64,000 nucleotides of DNA from an uncultured Lachnospiraceae bacterium (GCA_910586015.1 CAJUGJ010000013.1:34106-98105); one strand, 5' to 3'; positions 9,320-18,238 are shown, numbered from the stretch's first letter. Notes: generated from the letters alone by a model not told the origin. Translations and numbers: made by a program.

Positions 9320-9651
9320 AAAATTTCTCATGAGATTATTAGCGAAAACCAAGTGATAGTTTCGGAAAATTTGCAGATAAAGAATATGGTAAAACCATCC
9401 TTTAGTAAAATCAATATCAGATGTGTCGTGGTATGAGCTGGCAAAGCAGTTAGAATATAAGGCAATGGAAGACAGTATATCAAAATAGATACGTTTTATG
9501 CCAGCAGCCAGTATTCTATGTGCGGTTATCAGAATGTAGCCACATAACAGAAATATCGATAGGGCAGGGACTGCCCGAATTTATGCCTGTGGAGTTAGTA
9601 GATTACGAGGATGTTGAAGCAGGAAGCCTATTGGTTTTAGACAATGGGTAG
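9320..9651 (+). pseudogene. Decayed TnpB (IS200/IS605-type OrfB) transposase relic
   Basis: The plus strand encodes pieces of a TnpB C-terminal half in shifting frames. SHEIISENQVIVSENLQIK is followed, after a frame change, by NHPLVKSISDVSWYELAKQL. Another shift gives IKIDTFYASSQYSMCGYQN, the zinc-finger region, ending in a stop. A further frame gives AGTARIYACG, and EAGSLLVLDNG ends at the final stop at 9651. The N-terminal half and TnpA are not recognisable. CCTATTG (9627-9633) and CAATGGG (9642-9648) form a hairpin at the 3' end, where such elements carry their right end and guide RNA. The rest of the 680-base gap (9010-9319 and 9652-9703) shows only the rqcH promoter and faint, unassignable traces. 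Confidence 0.8.
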
Positions 9652-9703
9652 TCCACTTTTTCTCCTGTAGAAGAGAAAAATAGAAATGGAGGTGAAAAGA
9701 TCA

Positions 9704-10618
9704 ATGAATAAATTTCTGCATAAGATGGAGAGAAAATTTGGACGATATGCTATTCAAAATCTTTCTTTAGCACTGATTTTGTGTTATGGGGCAGGATATC
9801 TTATCAAAATTTTAAATCCAGCTTTTTTAAATTATCTTACCCTAAATCCCTATCAGATTCTACATGGACAGATCTGGAGACTTGTCACATGGATTATGAT
9901 TCCTCCTTCGGAATTGAATCTGTTCACATTATTTATGTTGTATTTTTATTATTCCATTGGAACAAATTTAGAAAGAACATGGGGAGCCTTTCGTTATAAT
10001 GTATATTTGTTTTCAGGAATGATATTTACAGTTTTGGGAAGTTTTATATTGTATGCTATTTTAAATGTTCAGGATGCACAAATTATTCAACAGATGGGAG
10101 CAGAAGGCTATTTTGGAACATTAGGAAGAATTTATTTTGCACAGTTTAGTACGTATTATGTCAATATGTCAATCTTTTTGGCGTTTGCTGCTACATTTCC
10201 AAATGTTCAGGTTTTATTAATGTTTATTATTCCAATTAAAATTAAGGTTTTAGGTATTATTTATGCTGTTATGTTAATCTATGAATTGGTTATTTCGAAT
10301 CTTCCAATTCGAGTAATTATTTTGGCATCTCTGTTTAATTTTATTGTATTCTTTTTTACAACAAGAAATTATAAGCAGATTTCACCGAAAGAAATACACC
10401 GAAAGAGAGCATTTAAACAGGCTGTTCGTCATAGTGGAATGGAGAATGTAACTCAAGTAGGAGGTAAAAGTGTAGTAACAAGACATAAATGTGCAATCTG
10501 CGGCAGGACAGAGTTAGATGACGATACATTAGAATTTCGGTTTTGTTCTAAATGTGAAGGAAATTATGAATATTGTATGGATCATCTGTATACCCATGAA
10601 CATGTACACAAAAGGTAA
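9704..10618 (+). CDS. Rhomboid-like polytopic membrane protein with C-terminal zinc ribbon
   Basis: A 304-residue integral membrane protein. Hydrophobic segments start near residues 18, 56, 90, 145, 180 and 205 (approximate). The layout and the FPN segment after a small-residue helix resemble rhomboid proteases, but the GxSG serine motif is replaced (the matching stretch reads YVNMSIF) and no matching helix-6 histidine is evident. It is probably a non-proteolytic rhomboid relative. The soluble tail holds CAICG, FCSKC and further Cys/His residues, a likely zinc ribbon. The ATG at 9704 is chosen over an earlier in-frame ATG at 9686 because GGAGGTG lies 9 bases before it. Function unknown. Confidence 0.75.
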   Translation: MNKFLHKMERKFGRYAIQNLSLALILCYGAGYLIKILNPAFLNYLTLNPYQILHGQIWRLVTWIMIPPSELNLFTLFMLYFYYSIGTNLERTWGAFRYNVYLFSGMIFTVLGSFILYAILNVQDAQIIQQMGAEGYFGTLGRIYFAQFSTYYVNMSIFLAFAATFPNVQVLLMFIIPIKIKVLGIIYAVMLIYELVISNLPIRVIILASLFNFIVFFFTTRNYKQISPKEIHRKRAFKQAVRHSGMENVTQVGGKSVVTRHKCAICGRTELDDDTLEFRFCSKCEGNYEYCMDHLYTHEHVHKR

Positions 10619-10641
10619 CAGAGATCGGATTAGGAGAAAAA

Positions 10642-12081
10642 ATGGAGTCAATGAAAAAGAAAACAAAGATTGTCTGTACACTTGGTCCTTCTACAGCTTC
10701 TGAAGAAGTTTTAAGAAAACTGATTGAGAATGGGATGGATGTTGCCAGAATGAATTTTTCACATGGAGATCATGAAAGCCATGGAGAAGAAATTCGAAAG
10801 ATTAAAAAATTAAGACAAGAGATGAATGTTCCAGTTGCAATCCTTTTAGATACAAAAGGACCAGAAATACGAACTGGAGTTGCAAAAGATGAAAAATCAT
10901 ATACATTAGTAAAGGGCAATCAAGTTACAATCACAACAAGAGATGTTGTCTGTGATAGCAAAACAATTAGTGTTACGTATGAAGACCTACCAAAAGATGT
11001 AAGTGTAGGAGGAACGATTTTAATTTCGGATGGATTGATTGAATTAAAGATTCTCTCCATTGAGGGAACAGAAATTTTATGTGAAGTATTAAATGGAGGA
11101 GAATTAAGTAGCCGAAAAGGAGTGAATGTCCCAAATGTAAAACTAAATCTTCCTGCAATTACAAATCAGGACAGAGAGGACATTATCTTTGGAATTAATG
11201 AAGGAGTAGATTTTATTGCAGCTTCCTTTATTCGTAATGCAGAAGCAATTCGAGAGATCCGTAAAATTTTAAAAGAAAGCAATTCCGATATTGCAATCAT
11301 TGCCAAGATTGAAAATATGGAAGGTGTAGAGAATTTAGATGAAATTATTGCTGAGTCGGATGGAATTATGGTGGCAAGAGGAGATCTAGGTGTAGAAGTA
11401 GAGACACAACGACTTCCATTTTTACAAAAGACTATGATTGAAAAATGTAATGCAGCATTTAAGTTAGTCATTACAGCAACACAAATGTTAGATTCTATGA
11501 TTCGCAATCCAAGACCAACTAGAGCAGAAGTATCCGATGTTGCAAATGCGATTTATGATGGAACAGATGCAATTATGTTATCAGGAGAAACTGCTGCGGG
11601 AAAATATCCAATTGAAGCAGTAAAGATGATGGCAGAGATCGCAATAGAAACAGAACAGCATTTAGAATATACGTCATTAAGTAAAGCAAGAATGATAAGT
11701 ACCATTAAACAAAAAGAGGCAGTATCTTCTGCAATTAGTTACTCCGCAGTTGCTACAGCACAGCGACTTGGTGCGAAATTAATTATTGCTTCTAGTTTTT
11801 CTGGATATACGACAAGAGTAGTTTCTAAATTTAAACCAGCTGCAAATATTATTGGATTATCTCCTCTTGATCGCACTCTTTATAAAATGCAGCTTTATTG
11901 GGGAGTAAAACCTGTTAAGGTACAAGAAGTTAATTCCACCGATCAACTTTTAGAGGAAGCAGTAAAAACAGTAAAAGATCATGAACTTGCAAAAGAAGGA
12001 GATATTTTAATTTTAACTGCAGGAGTTCCAGCTGGAAAAACAGGTGTTACGAATATGATTAAGGCGGTTACTGTAGAATAA
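10642..12081 (+). CDS. pyk: Pyruvate kinase
   Basis: Last step of glycolysis: phosphoenolpyruvate plus ADP gives pyruvate plus ATP. It has 479 residues, the short form without the extra C-terminal PEP-utilising domain found in Bacillus enzymes. The N-terminus reads KTKIVCTLGPST; the substrate-binding MNFSHGDH segment, the IIAKIEN catalytic motif and MVARGDLGVE are all present. The Shine-Dalgarno AGGAG precedes the ATG. It stands apart from the gap-pgk-tpiA cluster at 47-50 kb and is followed 12 bases later by a membrane permease gene. Confidence 0.97.
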   Translation: MESMKKKTKIVCTLGPSTASEEVLRKLIENGMDVARMNFSHGDHESHGEEIRKIKKLRQEMNVPVAILLDTKGPEIRTGVAKDEKSYTLVKGNQVTITTRDVVCDSKTISVTYEDLPKDVSVGGTILISDGLIELKILSIEGTEILCEVLNGGELSSRKGVNVPNVKLNLPAITNQDREDIIFGINEGVDFIAASFIRNAEAIREIRKILKESNSDIAIIAKIENMEGVENLDEIIAESDGIMVARGDLGVEVETQRLPFLQKTMIEKCNAAFKLVITATQMLDSMIRNPRPTRAEVSDVANAIYDGTDAIMLSGETAAGKYPIEAVKMMAEIAIETEQHLEYTSLSKARMISTIKQKEAVSSAISYSAVATAQRLGAKLIIASSFSGYTTRVVSKFKPAANIIGLSPLDRTLYKMQLYWGVKPVKVQEVNSTDQLLEEAVKTVKDHELAKEGDILILTAGVPAGKTGVTNMIKAVTVE

Positions 12082-12093
12082 GAGGATGAGGAC

Positions 12094-13311
12094 ATGAGTT
12101 GGCTATTACTAGCAGACGGAAAGGAGTTTATAAGGGGGAAGTGGAAAATGGGATGTCTGTTTTTGCTGCTTTTTGCAGTATTTACAGGCATTTCATTATA
12201 TGTGTTTACCTCATCAGACAAGAAAAATCAAAAATTAGAGAGAATTCAAATTGGAATTGTTAATTATGATACTTCTGAATATTCAAAATTGCTTTTAAGC
12301 TTTTTTGACGGGAATGAGGCAGTTCAAAATTATGTAGAAATTCAACATGGAACAAAGGAAGAATTAGAAACACTTCTTTTACAAAATAAATTGCAAGTAT
12401 TGTTAATTGTACCAGAAAATTTTGTACAAGATATGATAAAGATTGAAAATACTCCTCTACAGATTTTATTAAATATTGAAGATAAGACAAAGGCTCTTTT
12501 AATGAAAAATCTACTAGAAGGATATGAAAAGTTTGTTTCTGCTGTAGAAATTAATTGCGTTACACTATATGAGGTTATGGAACAAGACGGTTTGCAAAGA
12601 GATCTGATTGATAGGAAAAATGTCGAAATTTCGTTAGCATTAATTACTACTATAGTAAATAAAAATGATCTGTTTGCTCACTTAGAAATAAATAATTTAA
12701 AACGAGTTCCATTAGTTATATTTTACCTTCATGTAATTTTTTTGTTACTTACCATGTATTTGGCAGCAGGGTGCGGAGAAAAAATTTTACAAGAACAAAG
12801 AACAGGACTTTTTGCTAGACTTTTGAGCACAGGTATAGTGCCTTCTCTTTTTTATTTAGAAAAAAGTCTACTATTTATGATTATTTCTTTTGTTCCAGGA
12901 TTTTTTTGTTATTTTACGCAATTTATATTATCGAAAGGAACTCTTCCAATAGAAGGATTTTTACTTTGGATTGTAGCAGCACTTTTTTTTAGTGTATTTA
13001 GTTTTTTTTTAAGTGGGTTTTTTAAAAGTGAACAACAATATATAACAGCATTTTATCTTATTATTTTCTTTTTGACTGTTTTAGGTGGTGGAATTATTCC
13101 ATTTTTATATCTGCCAGAGTCAATGACAAAAATTGCAGAAAAGACACCATTATATTGGATTGTAAAACAGATGAATTCCTTGATATTAGGAGAAGTGCCG
13201 ATTGAATTTTGGAACATAGTCAAAGTTTTATTGGCAGGTATTATACTGTTTTGGTTTGCTGGAATAGCACTACAAAAAGGAAAGGGGAGAAAAAGTTATG
13301 AAGAACTCTAA
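12094..13311 (+). CDS. ABC-2 type permease-like membrane protein
   Basis: A 405-residue membrane protein with the ABC-2 exporter layout. One N-terminal helix (about 17-35) is followed by a soluble extracytoplasmic region of about 170 residues, then five or six helices from about residue 205 to 397. This topology is shared with YhgE/Pip and ABC2_membrane_3 proteins that export drugs, lipids or polysaccharides. No ATPase gene is adjacent. The start follows GGATGAGG. It overlaps the next gene by 14 bases, so the two probably form one heterodimeric permease. Substrate unknown. Confidence 0.75.
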   Translation: MSWLLLADGKEFIRGKWKMGCLFLLLFAVFTGISLYVFTSSDKKNQKLERIQIGIVNYDTSEYSKLLLSFFDGNEAVQNYVEIQHGTKEELETLLLQNKLQVLLIVPENFVQDMIKIENTPLQILLNIEDKTKALLMKNLLEGYEKFVSAVEINCVTLYEVMEQDGLQRDLIDRKNVEISLALITTIVNKNDLFAHLEINNLKRVPLVIFYLHVIFLLLTMYLAAGCGEKILQEQRTGLFARLLSTGIVPSLFYLEKSLLFMIISFVPGFFCYFTQFILSKGTLPIEGFLLWIVAALFFSVFSFFLSGFFKSEQQYITAFYLIIFFLTVLGGGIIPFLYLPESMTKIAEKTPLYWIVKQMNSLILGEVPIEFWNIVKVLLAGIILFWFAGIALQKGKGRKSYEEL

Positions 13312-14440
13312 ACTTTTTTGGTTTTTTTATGATTTTTTCCTTCAAATGCAGTTACGACTGCGACTTTTTGTAAGAAATCGAATGATATGTGCAGTGATTT
13401 TTCTAGCGGCAATCAGTTTTTTTCTTTTGATTCGTGATTTTAACCTACAGGCACAAAATAGAGCCGCCATTCCCATTGGAGTGGTAAATGAGGATCAAAT
13501 AGATCATACCCCAACAACAGCTTCTACACAATTACTTCATGGACTATCAGAAAGTTCTTCTCTTTTAGTCTATGAAGGAACACAAAATGAGTTAGAGGAA
13601 TTATTGTATGATGGATATATCAACTGTATCTTTGTAATAAAACAAGGATATGAAAAGCGACTATTAGCAGGAGAAACAAAAGAACTGATTACTGTTTATG
13701 AGGGACAAGATGACTCACTAGCAATGATTATTTCAGATATAGTAGCAGGTGAGATGATGTATCAGATCTGTCTTGCAAGAGGAATTCAGATCTATCAAAA
13801 TATTCCACCCGGAGAAAATGGAAAGCATAGTTATAAAGAGTATCAACAATATGCCAAACAACTATTAGAGTCTGAAAAATTTGACTATTCCTTTTCTATT
13901 ATATATGTAGATACTGGACAAATAGTTCAGGAAAAAAAGGAATTGAATAATAGTTTGTTATATCGACAAATCCTTGCAGGAATTGCAGCAATGTTTTATT
14001 CTTTCGTAATTTTATCTATATTTTATCAGATAGTAAAAGAAAAGGAGCAAGGATTATGGATCCGCAGAAAGTTAACAAAAATGCAGGAGATAGCACAAAA
14101 TTTAGGAGATCTTTGTTCAGCAGAGATATTATTATCAGGACTAAGTGTTATTTTTTCTTTTTGTATTGCTTTTTATTTAGATAAAATGTCTATTTTTTTC
14201 AGTCTATGGTTAAGTTCCATGTTTTATAATTTAGTCATTGGAATTCTTTTTTTATTGCTTGCAAGAAAGATTCATCAAGCATCTTTATATCAGCTTATAG
14301 GAATAAGTTTTGTTGCAGTCTTTGGAGTTGCAGGTTTTTGTACTATGATAGAGGGAATTTTAATTCCAAAAATAAATTTGCTTCATCTAATTCCAAATAC
14401 ATGGTTAATTAAAAGGATAGGAGAACAGCTTTTATCATAA
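13298..14440 (+). CDS. ABC-2 type permease-like membrane protein, partner of the preceding gene
   Basis: A 380-residue protein with the same plan as its upstream neighbour: one N-terminal helix (about 30-47), a soluble domain starting AIPIGVVNEDQ, then about six helices in the C-terminal half. The shared xxIGIVNYD/IPIGVVNED start of the soluble domain supports a common ABC-2 family origin. GGGGAG lies before the ATG, which is inside the end of the previous gene. The missing nucleotide-binding subunit must be encoded elsewhere, if one is used. Function unknown. Confidence 0.75.
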   Translation: MKNSKLFWFFYDFFLQMQLRLRLFVRNRMICAVIFLAAISFFLLIRDFNLQAQNRAAIPIGVVNEDQIDHTPTTASTQLLHGLSESSSLLVYEGTQNELEELLYDGYINCIFVIKQGYEKRLLAGETKELITVYEGQDDSLAMIISDIVAGEMMYQICLARGIQIYQNIPPGENGKHSYKEYQQYAKQLLESEKFDYSFSIIYVDTGQIVQEKKELNNSLLYRQILAGIAAMFYSFVILSIFYQIVKEKEQGLWIRRKLTKMQEIAQNLGDLCSAEILLSGLSVIFSFCIAFYLDKMSIFFSLWLSSMFYNLVIGILFLLLARKIHQASLYQLIGISFVAVFGVAGFCTMIEGILIPKINLLHLIPNTWLIKRIGEQLLS

Positions 14441-14458
14441 TTGTCTAGGGAGGATATT

Positions 14459-15877
14459 ATGGAATCTGAACGAAAGTTAAAGAGGGCATTAAAGAGTGGA
14501 AAAGATTTAGAACAGTATCTGCCAGCTTTTTTACAAGAATGTGCATCGACAAATCAGATGTATGCAGGAATGAGCTTTATTATACATTATTATAATCTCT
14601 ATGAAGCGATTTTGGATAAAGAATGGACTTTAGAAAAAGAAAAAAAAGAATATGTCAAAAAGCTAAATGATTTGATTTCGGAAAATTTATTGGAAACTTT
14701 TGATGGAAACAAAAGAGAGAGTGCAATAAAAACAATTCATCAAATACGAATAGAGATTACAAAGAAAATGCAGATCTTAACAACTTATACAGATCGTTTT
14801 TTACTCTATGAGTATGTTTTAAATCGGTTAGAACTAAGATTTGAAGATCATTTAGAAGAAGTGAATGACGAAGCTTTTTCACAGGAGTTATTGACATATA
14901 TTTTTGATACAAAAGATAATGTAGTGATTAACAGAAAGATTCAAGAGATGCTTTCCCAGCTTCCAGTACGTATGACAAAGGGAAGATTTTTTGATTTATT
15001 AAGAGGAAGTCTTTCAATCTATTTAGAAATGGACGTAGATGCGGTAGAAGATTACATTTATATGCTTCGGTGTGCAGCAGGCATTTATTATGTAAAAGAG
15101 GAAAAAGAGTATTATCCAACATTAAGCAAAACACTTACCCTGTTTAAAATGGAAGATTATAGGGAATTATCTAAAGAGAATTATGAACTACTTTCACAAG
15201 AACTAAAAACAGCAGTAGAACAGGTTACAAAAGAAACAGACTTTTATTATAATTTACAGGAATTATGTAATGTATTTTATGCTCTTTTATTAAATTATCC
15301 ATATGCTTCTACAAAAGCTTCACAGATGTTACAAGAACTTCTTCCTGTAATAAAAGAAATTATAACGGAATTTGAACAGGAAACTTTCAAAAGAATAGAA
15401 GAAAGGACAGTAAGATTATTTGAAAAAACAGAAGGAAAGTTAGAGGAATTGGCTCAGTCAGTATTAAAACAGCAAGGAATTTTAAATGAAATCAAAGAAA
15501 GCCATATCTCAAAAGTTAATTCTATGATGTTAGGACAATTATTGGAATGTCTTTTACTTTCTGAGAAGTTATTATCCAATAGTCTTTTTGTTGAATTAGA
15601 TACAAAAGAAAATGTTCAACCAAAAAAGGCAGATAGAGAGTATTTAGAACAACGGATAAAAGAAATTTCGGAAGAGTTTGCAGAGAAATTAAAAGAACAG
15701 CCACAAATTTTAAATCGTGCAATGATGGCGAGAGTTTTAAAGGAAATGCCAGTATTTTTTCAAGATCAAAAAGAGGTATTAGATTATATTAAAACATCTC
15801 TTTCTAGTTGTCGGGATCGAGAGGAAAAGATAGCTAGTATTCGACTGATGAAAGAATTGATGAAAGAGGGAGTTTAA
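14459..15877 (+). CDS. Hypothetical helical cytoplasmic protein
   Basis: A 472-residue protein that I do not recognise. It is Lys/Glu-rich, has no signal peptide or membrane segment, and reads as almost continuous amphipathic helix, with likely coiled coil around residues 290-350. The start is the ATG at 14459, with AGGGAGG seven bases upstream, rather than the earlier in-frame TTG at 14441. It follows the second ABC-2-like permease by 18 bases, so it is likely in the same operon and could be a cytoplasmic partner. A terminator-like hairpin lies just past the stop. Confidence 0.6.
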   Translation: MESERKLKRALKSGKDLEQYLPAFLQECASTNQMYAGMSFIIHYYNLYEAILDKEWTLEKEKKEYVKKLNDLISENLLETFDGNKRESAIKTIHQIRIEITKKMQILTTYTDRFLLYEYVLNRLELRFEDHLEEVNDEAFSQELLTYIFDTKDNVVINRKIQEMLSQLPVRMTKGRFFDLLRGSLSIYLEMDVDAVEDYIYMLRCAAGIYYVKEEKEYYPTLSKTLTLFKMEDYRELSKENYELLSQELKTAVEQVTKETDFYYNLQELCNVFYALLLNYPYASTKASQMLQELLPVIKEIITEFEQETFKRIEERTVRLFEKTEGKLEELAQSVLKQQGILNEIKESHISKVNSMMLGQLLECLLLSEKLLSNSLFVELDTKENVQPKKADREYLEQRIKEISEEFAEKLKEQPQILNRAMMARVLKEMPVFFQDQKEVLDYIKTSLSSCRDREEKIASIRLMKELMKEGV

Positions 15878-15880
15878 AAA

Positions 15881-15941
15881 TCAGAATTTTTATGGTATAA
15901 TGTTGAAACAAAGAAAGAAACAATGTTTCAACTTCTGATTT
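15881..15941 (+). terminator. Terminator-like hairpin after the 14.4 kb gene
   Basis: AAATCAGAA and TTCTGATTT form an outer stem around GTTGAAACA (15902-15910) and TGTTTCAAC (15924-15932), ending in TTTTA. An internal loop holding TATAAT interrupts the stem. The inner hairpin is repeated 70 bases downstream. Confidence 0.5.
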
Positions 15942-16007
15942 TATGTGCACCAATGTGCACAAAGTTATAGTATAATGTTGAAACAAAGAAAGAATGTTTC
16001 AACTTCT
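15895..16007 (+). repeat. Duplicated TATAAT-hairpin element
   Basis: Two copies (15895-15936 and 15970-16007) share GTATAATGTTGAAACA, then an A/G-rich loop, then TGTTTCAACTTCT; the first copy has four extra loop bases. Between them ATGTGCAC occurs twice (15943-15950 and 15953-15960). Each copy pairs a -10-like TATAAT with a 9-base-pair hairpin. The element may be a promoter with an early hairpin for the 16.1 kb genes, or a small mobile repeat. Confidence 0.6.
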
Positions 16008-16099
16008 ACCTAGCTTTTAACAAGAAAAATACAAAGATAAAAAAGTATATGATAAAAAAGTAGAAAGGAGAGGCAAAATATTCAAAAATAAAGATAAGA

Positions 16100-16408
16100 A
16101 TGATTATTTGGAGTGAAAATTTAATTTTAGGAGAAACAATAAAAAAGAAACATCGAAAAGTGATCCATGCGATCAAGAAAGGACGCTGGATTTCTGGAGT
16201 CTATCTGATTGCATATCCGTCTAATCCAGCGAATTTATTGGATCTAATTCCAGCAAAGGAACTTTTATTTCCGATTTATAAACGCAGTGAGATACATATC
16301 CTTGGACTAGCGAACGGAAAAAAGGAGGCGGAGCGGGTAGCAGCCGAAATGATTAAAGAGGTTTATCAAAAGACGGGCGGATTTCGGATAAGGGACTATT
16401 TTGGCTAG
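16100..16408 (+). CDS. Hypothetical protein, 102 residues
   Basis: A short soluble, basic protein with a compact alpha/beta look (VYLIAYPSNPANLLDLIPA, then HILGLANGKKEAERVAAEMI). I do not recognise the family. No strong Shine-Dalgarno lies close to the ATG; GGAGAGG is about 24 bases upstream, so the start is uncertain, but no other plausible in-frame start was found. It lies 30 bases before the ytfI-like gene and is probably in the same operon. Confidence 0.6.
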   Translation: MIIWSENLILGETIKKKHRKVIHAIKKGRWISGVYLIAYPSNPANLLDLIPAKELLFPIYKRSEIHILGLANGKKEAERVAAEMIKEVYQKTGGFRIRDYFG

Positions 16409-16438
16409 AGACCGCAGAAAGGTTATGGAAAGGCGGAA

Positions 16439-17479
16439 ATGCTTACTATCATCGGACAAATATTACGAATTATAGGCATAGGATTGGCAGGTTTAGCAGG
16501 TATTCTGCTGTTATTTGTGCTGCTCGTACTCTTTGTTCCTTTACGTTACCGTGGCACACTGTCAAAAAAAACAGAGGGACAACAGGTAGATATTCGTATA
16601 GGATGGCTATTTCGGCTATTGTCTGCAAGAGTTTATTGGACAGGAGAAAAGCCTAAAATTACATTGCGGATTGCTGGAATTACCCTTTTCGACAGTACAA
16701 AGCCAAAAAAACAAAAAAAATTAAAAGATACAAAAGAACTTTATATAGAAAAAAAAGAAGACATACAACAAATACAACCAGAAATCACTGAAATGAATAC
16801 AGAAAAACAAGAACCAGAGAAACAAGATCCGATTTCTGAGTCTATGTCTTTAGAAGAAAATAACATAAAAGAAGATAACATAGAAGAAGATAACGTAGAA
16901 GAGCTAGAAATATCAGAAATGAAATCACAAGGATGGAAAGTTTGGAATCTTCTAAAACGGTTGAAAGACTGGATCTGTTCTAAGGTGATATGGATAAAAA
17001 ATCAAATTCGGTTTATCCTATCTTTGATATGGTCAGGAATAGATTTTTTAATGAATCTAAAAAAACGCCTGAAAGAGTCTATAGGAAAAGTAGGTAAACT
17101 TAGAACAAAAGCAGGATTAATACAAACATTTTTTAGAGAGAGTAATAACCGAACTGGAATTAAGGCGGTTTTGGGAATACTAAAAATGGTAGGGAAACAT
17201 GTTTTACCTACTAAACTTTCAGGAAGCGTTGTATTTGGAACAGGGGATGCCTATTCGACAGCACAAATATTGGTTTATACAGCAATGTTTTATGGACTTT
17301 ATGCAAGTAATTTTGACCTTCAGGCAGATTTTGAACAAAAGCGTCTGGAAGTTGAGATAAAATTAAAGGGAAGAATAAGACCTTTTAAGCTTTTACTTTA
17401 TCTCTTCAAGTTATGGAGAACAGCAGAGTTTAAACAATTATTACGAAATATAAAGAAGTTAAAGGAGGAACTGTTATAA
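16439..17479 (+). CDS. DUF2953 membrane protein, YtfI-like
   Basis: A 346-residue protein with one strong N-terminal membrane helix (about 10-33) followed by the FVPLRYR segment typical of DUF2953. The middle (about 100-160) is highly charged and low complexity, rich in Glu, Lys and Gln. The C-terminal part contains SGSVVFGTGDAYSTAQIL. In Bacillus the DUF2953 gene ytfI sits directly upstream of ytfJ (gerW), and the same order is seen here with a TAATG stop/start overlap. A role in spores is inferred from this pairing. Confidence 0.8.
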   Translation: MLTIIGQILRIIGIGLAGLAGILLLFVLLVLFVPLRYRGTLSKKTEGQQVDIRIGWLFRLLSARVYWTGEKPKITLRIAGITLFDSTKPKKQKKLKDTKELYIEKKEDIQQIQPEITEMNTEKQEPEKQDPISESMSLEENNIKEDNIEEDNVEELEISEMKSQGWKVWNLLKRLKDWICSKVIWIKNQIRFILSLIWSGIDFLMNLKKRLKESIGKVGKLRTKAGLIQTFFRESNNRTGIKAVLGILKMVGKHVLPTKLSGSVVFGTGDAYSTAQILVYTAMFYGLYASNFDLQADFEQKRLEVEIKLKGRIRPFKLLLYLFKLWRTAEFKQLLRNIKKLKEELL

Positions 17480-17904
17480 TGGCAGATCAAAATTTCAGTG
17501 CAACAGCGGAAGCGTTATTTAAAGGAATGGATGCCTTTTTAACTACAAAAACAGTTGTTGGAGAAGCAGTAAAATTTGAAGATGGAACAATAATCCTTCC
17601 TTTTGTAGATGTTAGTTTTGCAGTAGGAGCAGGAGCATTTGTTAAATCTGACAAAAATAATTCCGGTGGGGCAATGACTGGAAAAATGTCACCGAGCTCT
17701 GTTCTTGTTATTCAAAACGGACATACAAGATTAGTAAACGTAAAGAATCAAGATACTATTACAAAGTTGTTGGATATGGTTCCAGATGTGATTGATAAGT
17801 TTACTCAAGCACCAGAGGAAAAACAACAAAATGCAGATATGGACGCAAAGGCAGCAGAGGTATTTGAACAAAAAGAATCTACAAAAGAGGAAGAAAATCA
17901 ATAG
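17479..17904 (+). CDS. gerW: GerW family sporulation protein (YtfJ)
   Basis: A 141-residue YtfJ/GerW-family protein. The sequence holds the family core: a helical ALFKGMDAFLTTKTVVGEAV, the strand IILPFVDVSFAVGAGA, a glycine-rich GGAMTGK, and a late VLVIQNG. In Bacillus subtilis YtfJ is needed for normal spore germination with L-alanine. The C-terminal tail is Glu/Gln-rich and probably disordered. Its start overlaps the stop of the ytfI-like gene, so the two are translationally coupled. It is good evidence that the organism makes spores. Confidence 0.9.
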   Translation: MADQNFSATAEALFKGMDAFLTTKTVVGEAVKFEDGTIILPFVDVSFAVGAGAFVKSDKNNSGGAMTGKMSPSSVLVIQNGHTRLVNVKNQDTITKLLDMVPDVIDKFTQAPEEKQQNADMDAKAAEVFEQKESTKEEENQ

Positions 17905-17937
17905 AAAAGGGATTTTGAGAAAATTATAAATTTCTTC

Positions 17938-17966
17938 TTGCATTTTGTTTCTGCTTCTGATAGAAT
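17938..17966 (+). promoter_or_regulatory. Promoter of rpmB
   Basis: TTGCAT (17938-17943) and TAGAAT (17961-17966) are 17 bases apart, about 60 bases before the rpmB start codon. Confidence 0.6.
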
Positions 17967-18024
17967 GAATGTGTTTGTGGACTATATTGTCCTAGAGTGT
18001 AATGGATGTAAGGAGGTGCTTTCG

Positions 18025-18222
18025 TTGGCAAGATGTGCAATTTGTGATAAAGGAGCTCATTTTGGAAGATCAGTTAGCCATACCAGAAGTAATGTTTCTG
18101 GAAGATCAAACAAAATGTGGAAATCCAATGTAAAATCAGTTCGTGTTAAAGTAAATGGAGCAACAAAGAAAATGTATGTTTGTACTTCCTGTTTAAGAGC
18201 CGGTAAAGTAGAACGTGCTTAG
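18025..18222 (+). CDS. rpmB: 50S ribosomal protein L28
   Basis: A 65-residue L28. It starts at TTG 18025, giving MARCAICDKGAHFGRSVSHT, the usual L28 N-terminus. AGGAGG lies 8 bases upstream, and longer in-frame starts would add residues foreign to the family. CxxC near the N-terminus and CTSC near the C-terminus mark the zinc-binding (C+) form. It has its own promoter and a strong terminator and is monocistronic. In Bacillus rpmB also precedes yloU-yloV. Confidence 0.96.
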   Translation: MARCAICDKGAHFGRSVSHTRSNVSGRSNKMWKSNVKSVRVKVNGATKKMYVCTSCLRAGKVERA

Positions 18223-18238
18223 AGAAAAAGAATGTACT

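Noticed and set aside
17938..18024. Extended L28 starting before 18025
   Set aside because: The added residues do not match L28, the rpmB promoter lies there and AGGAGG sits just before the TTG at 18025.
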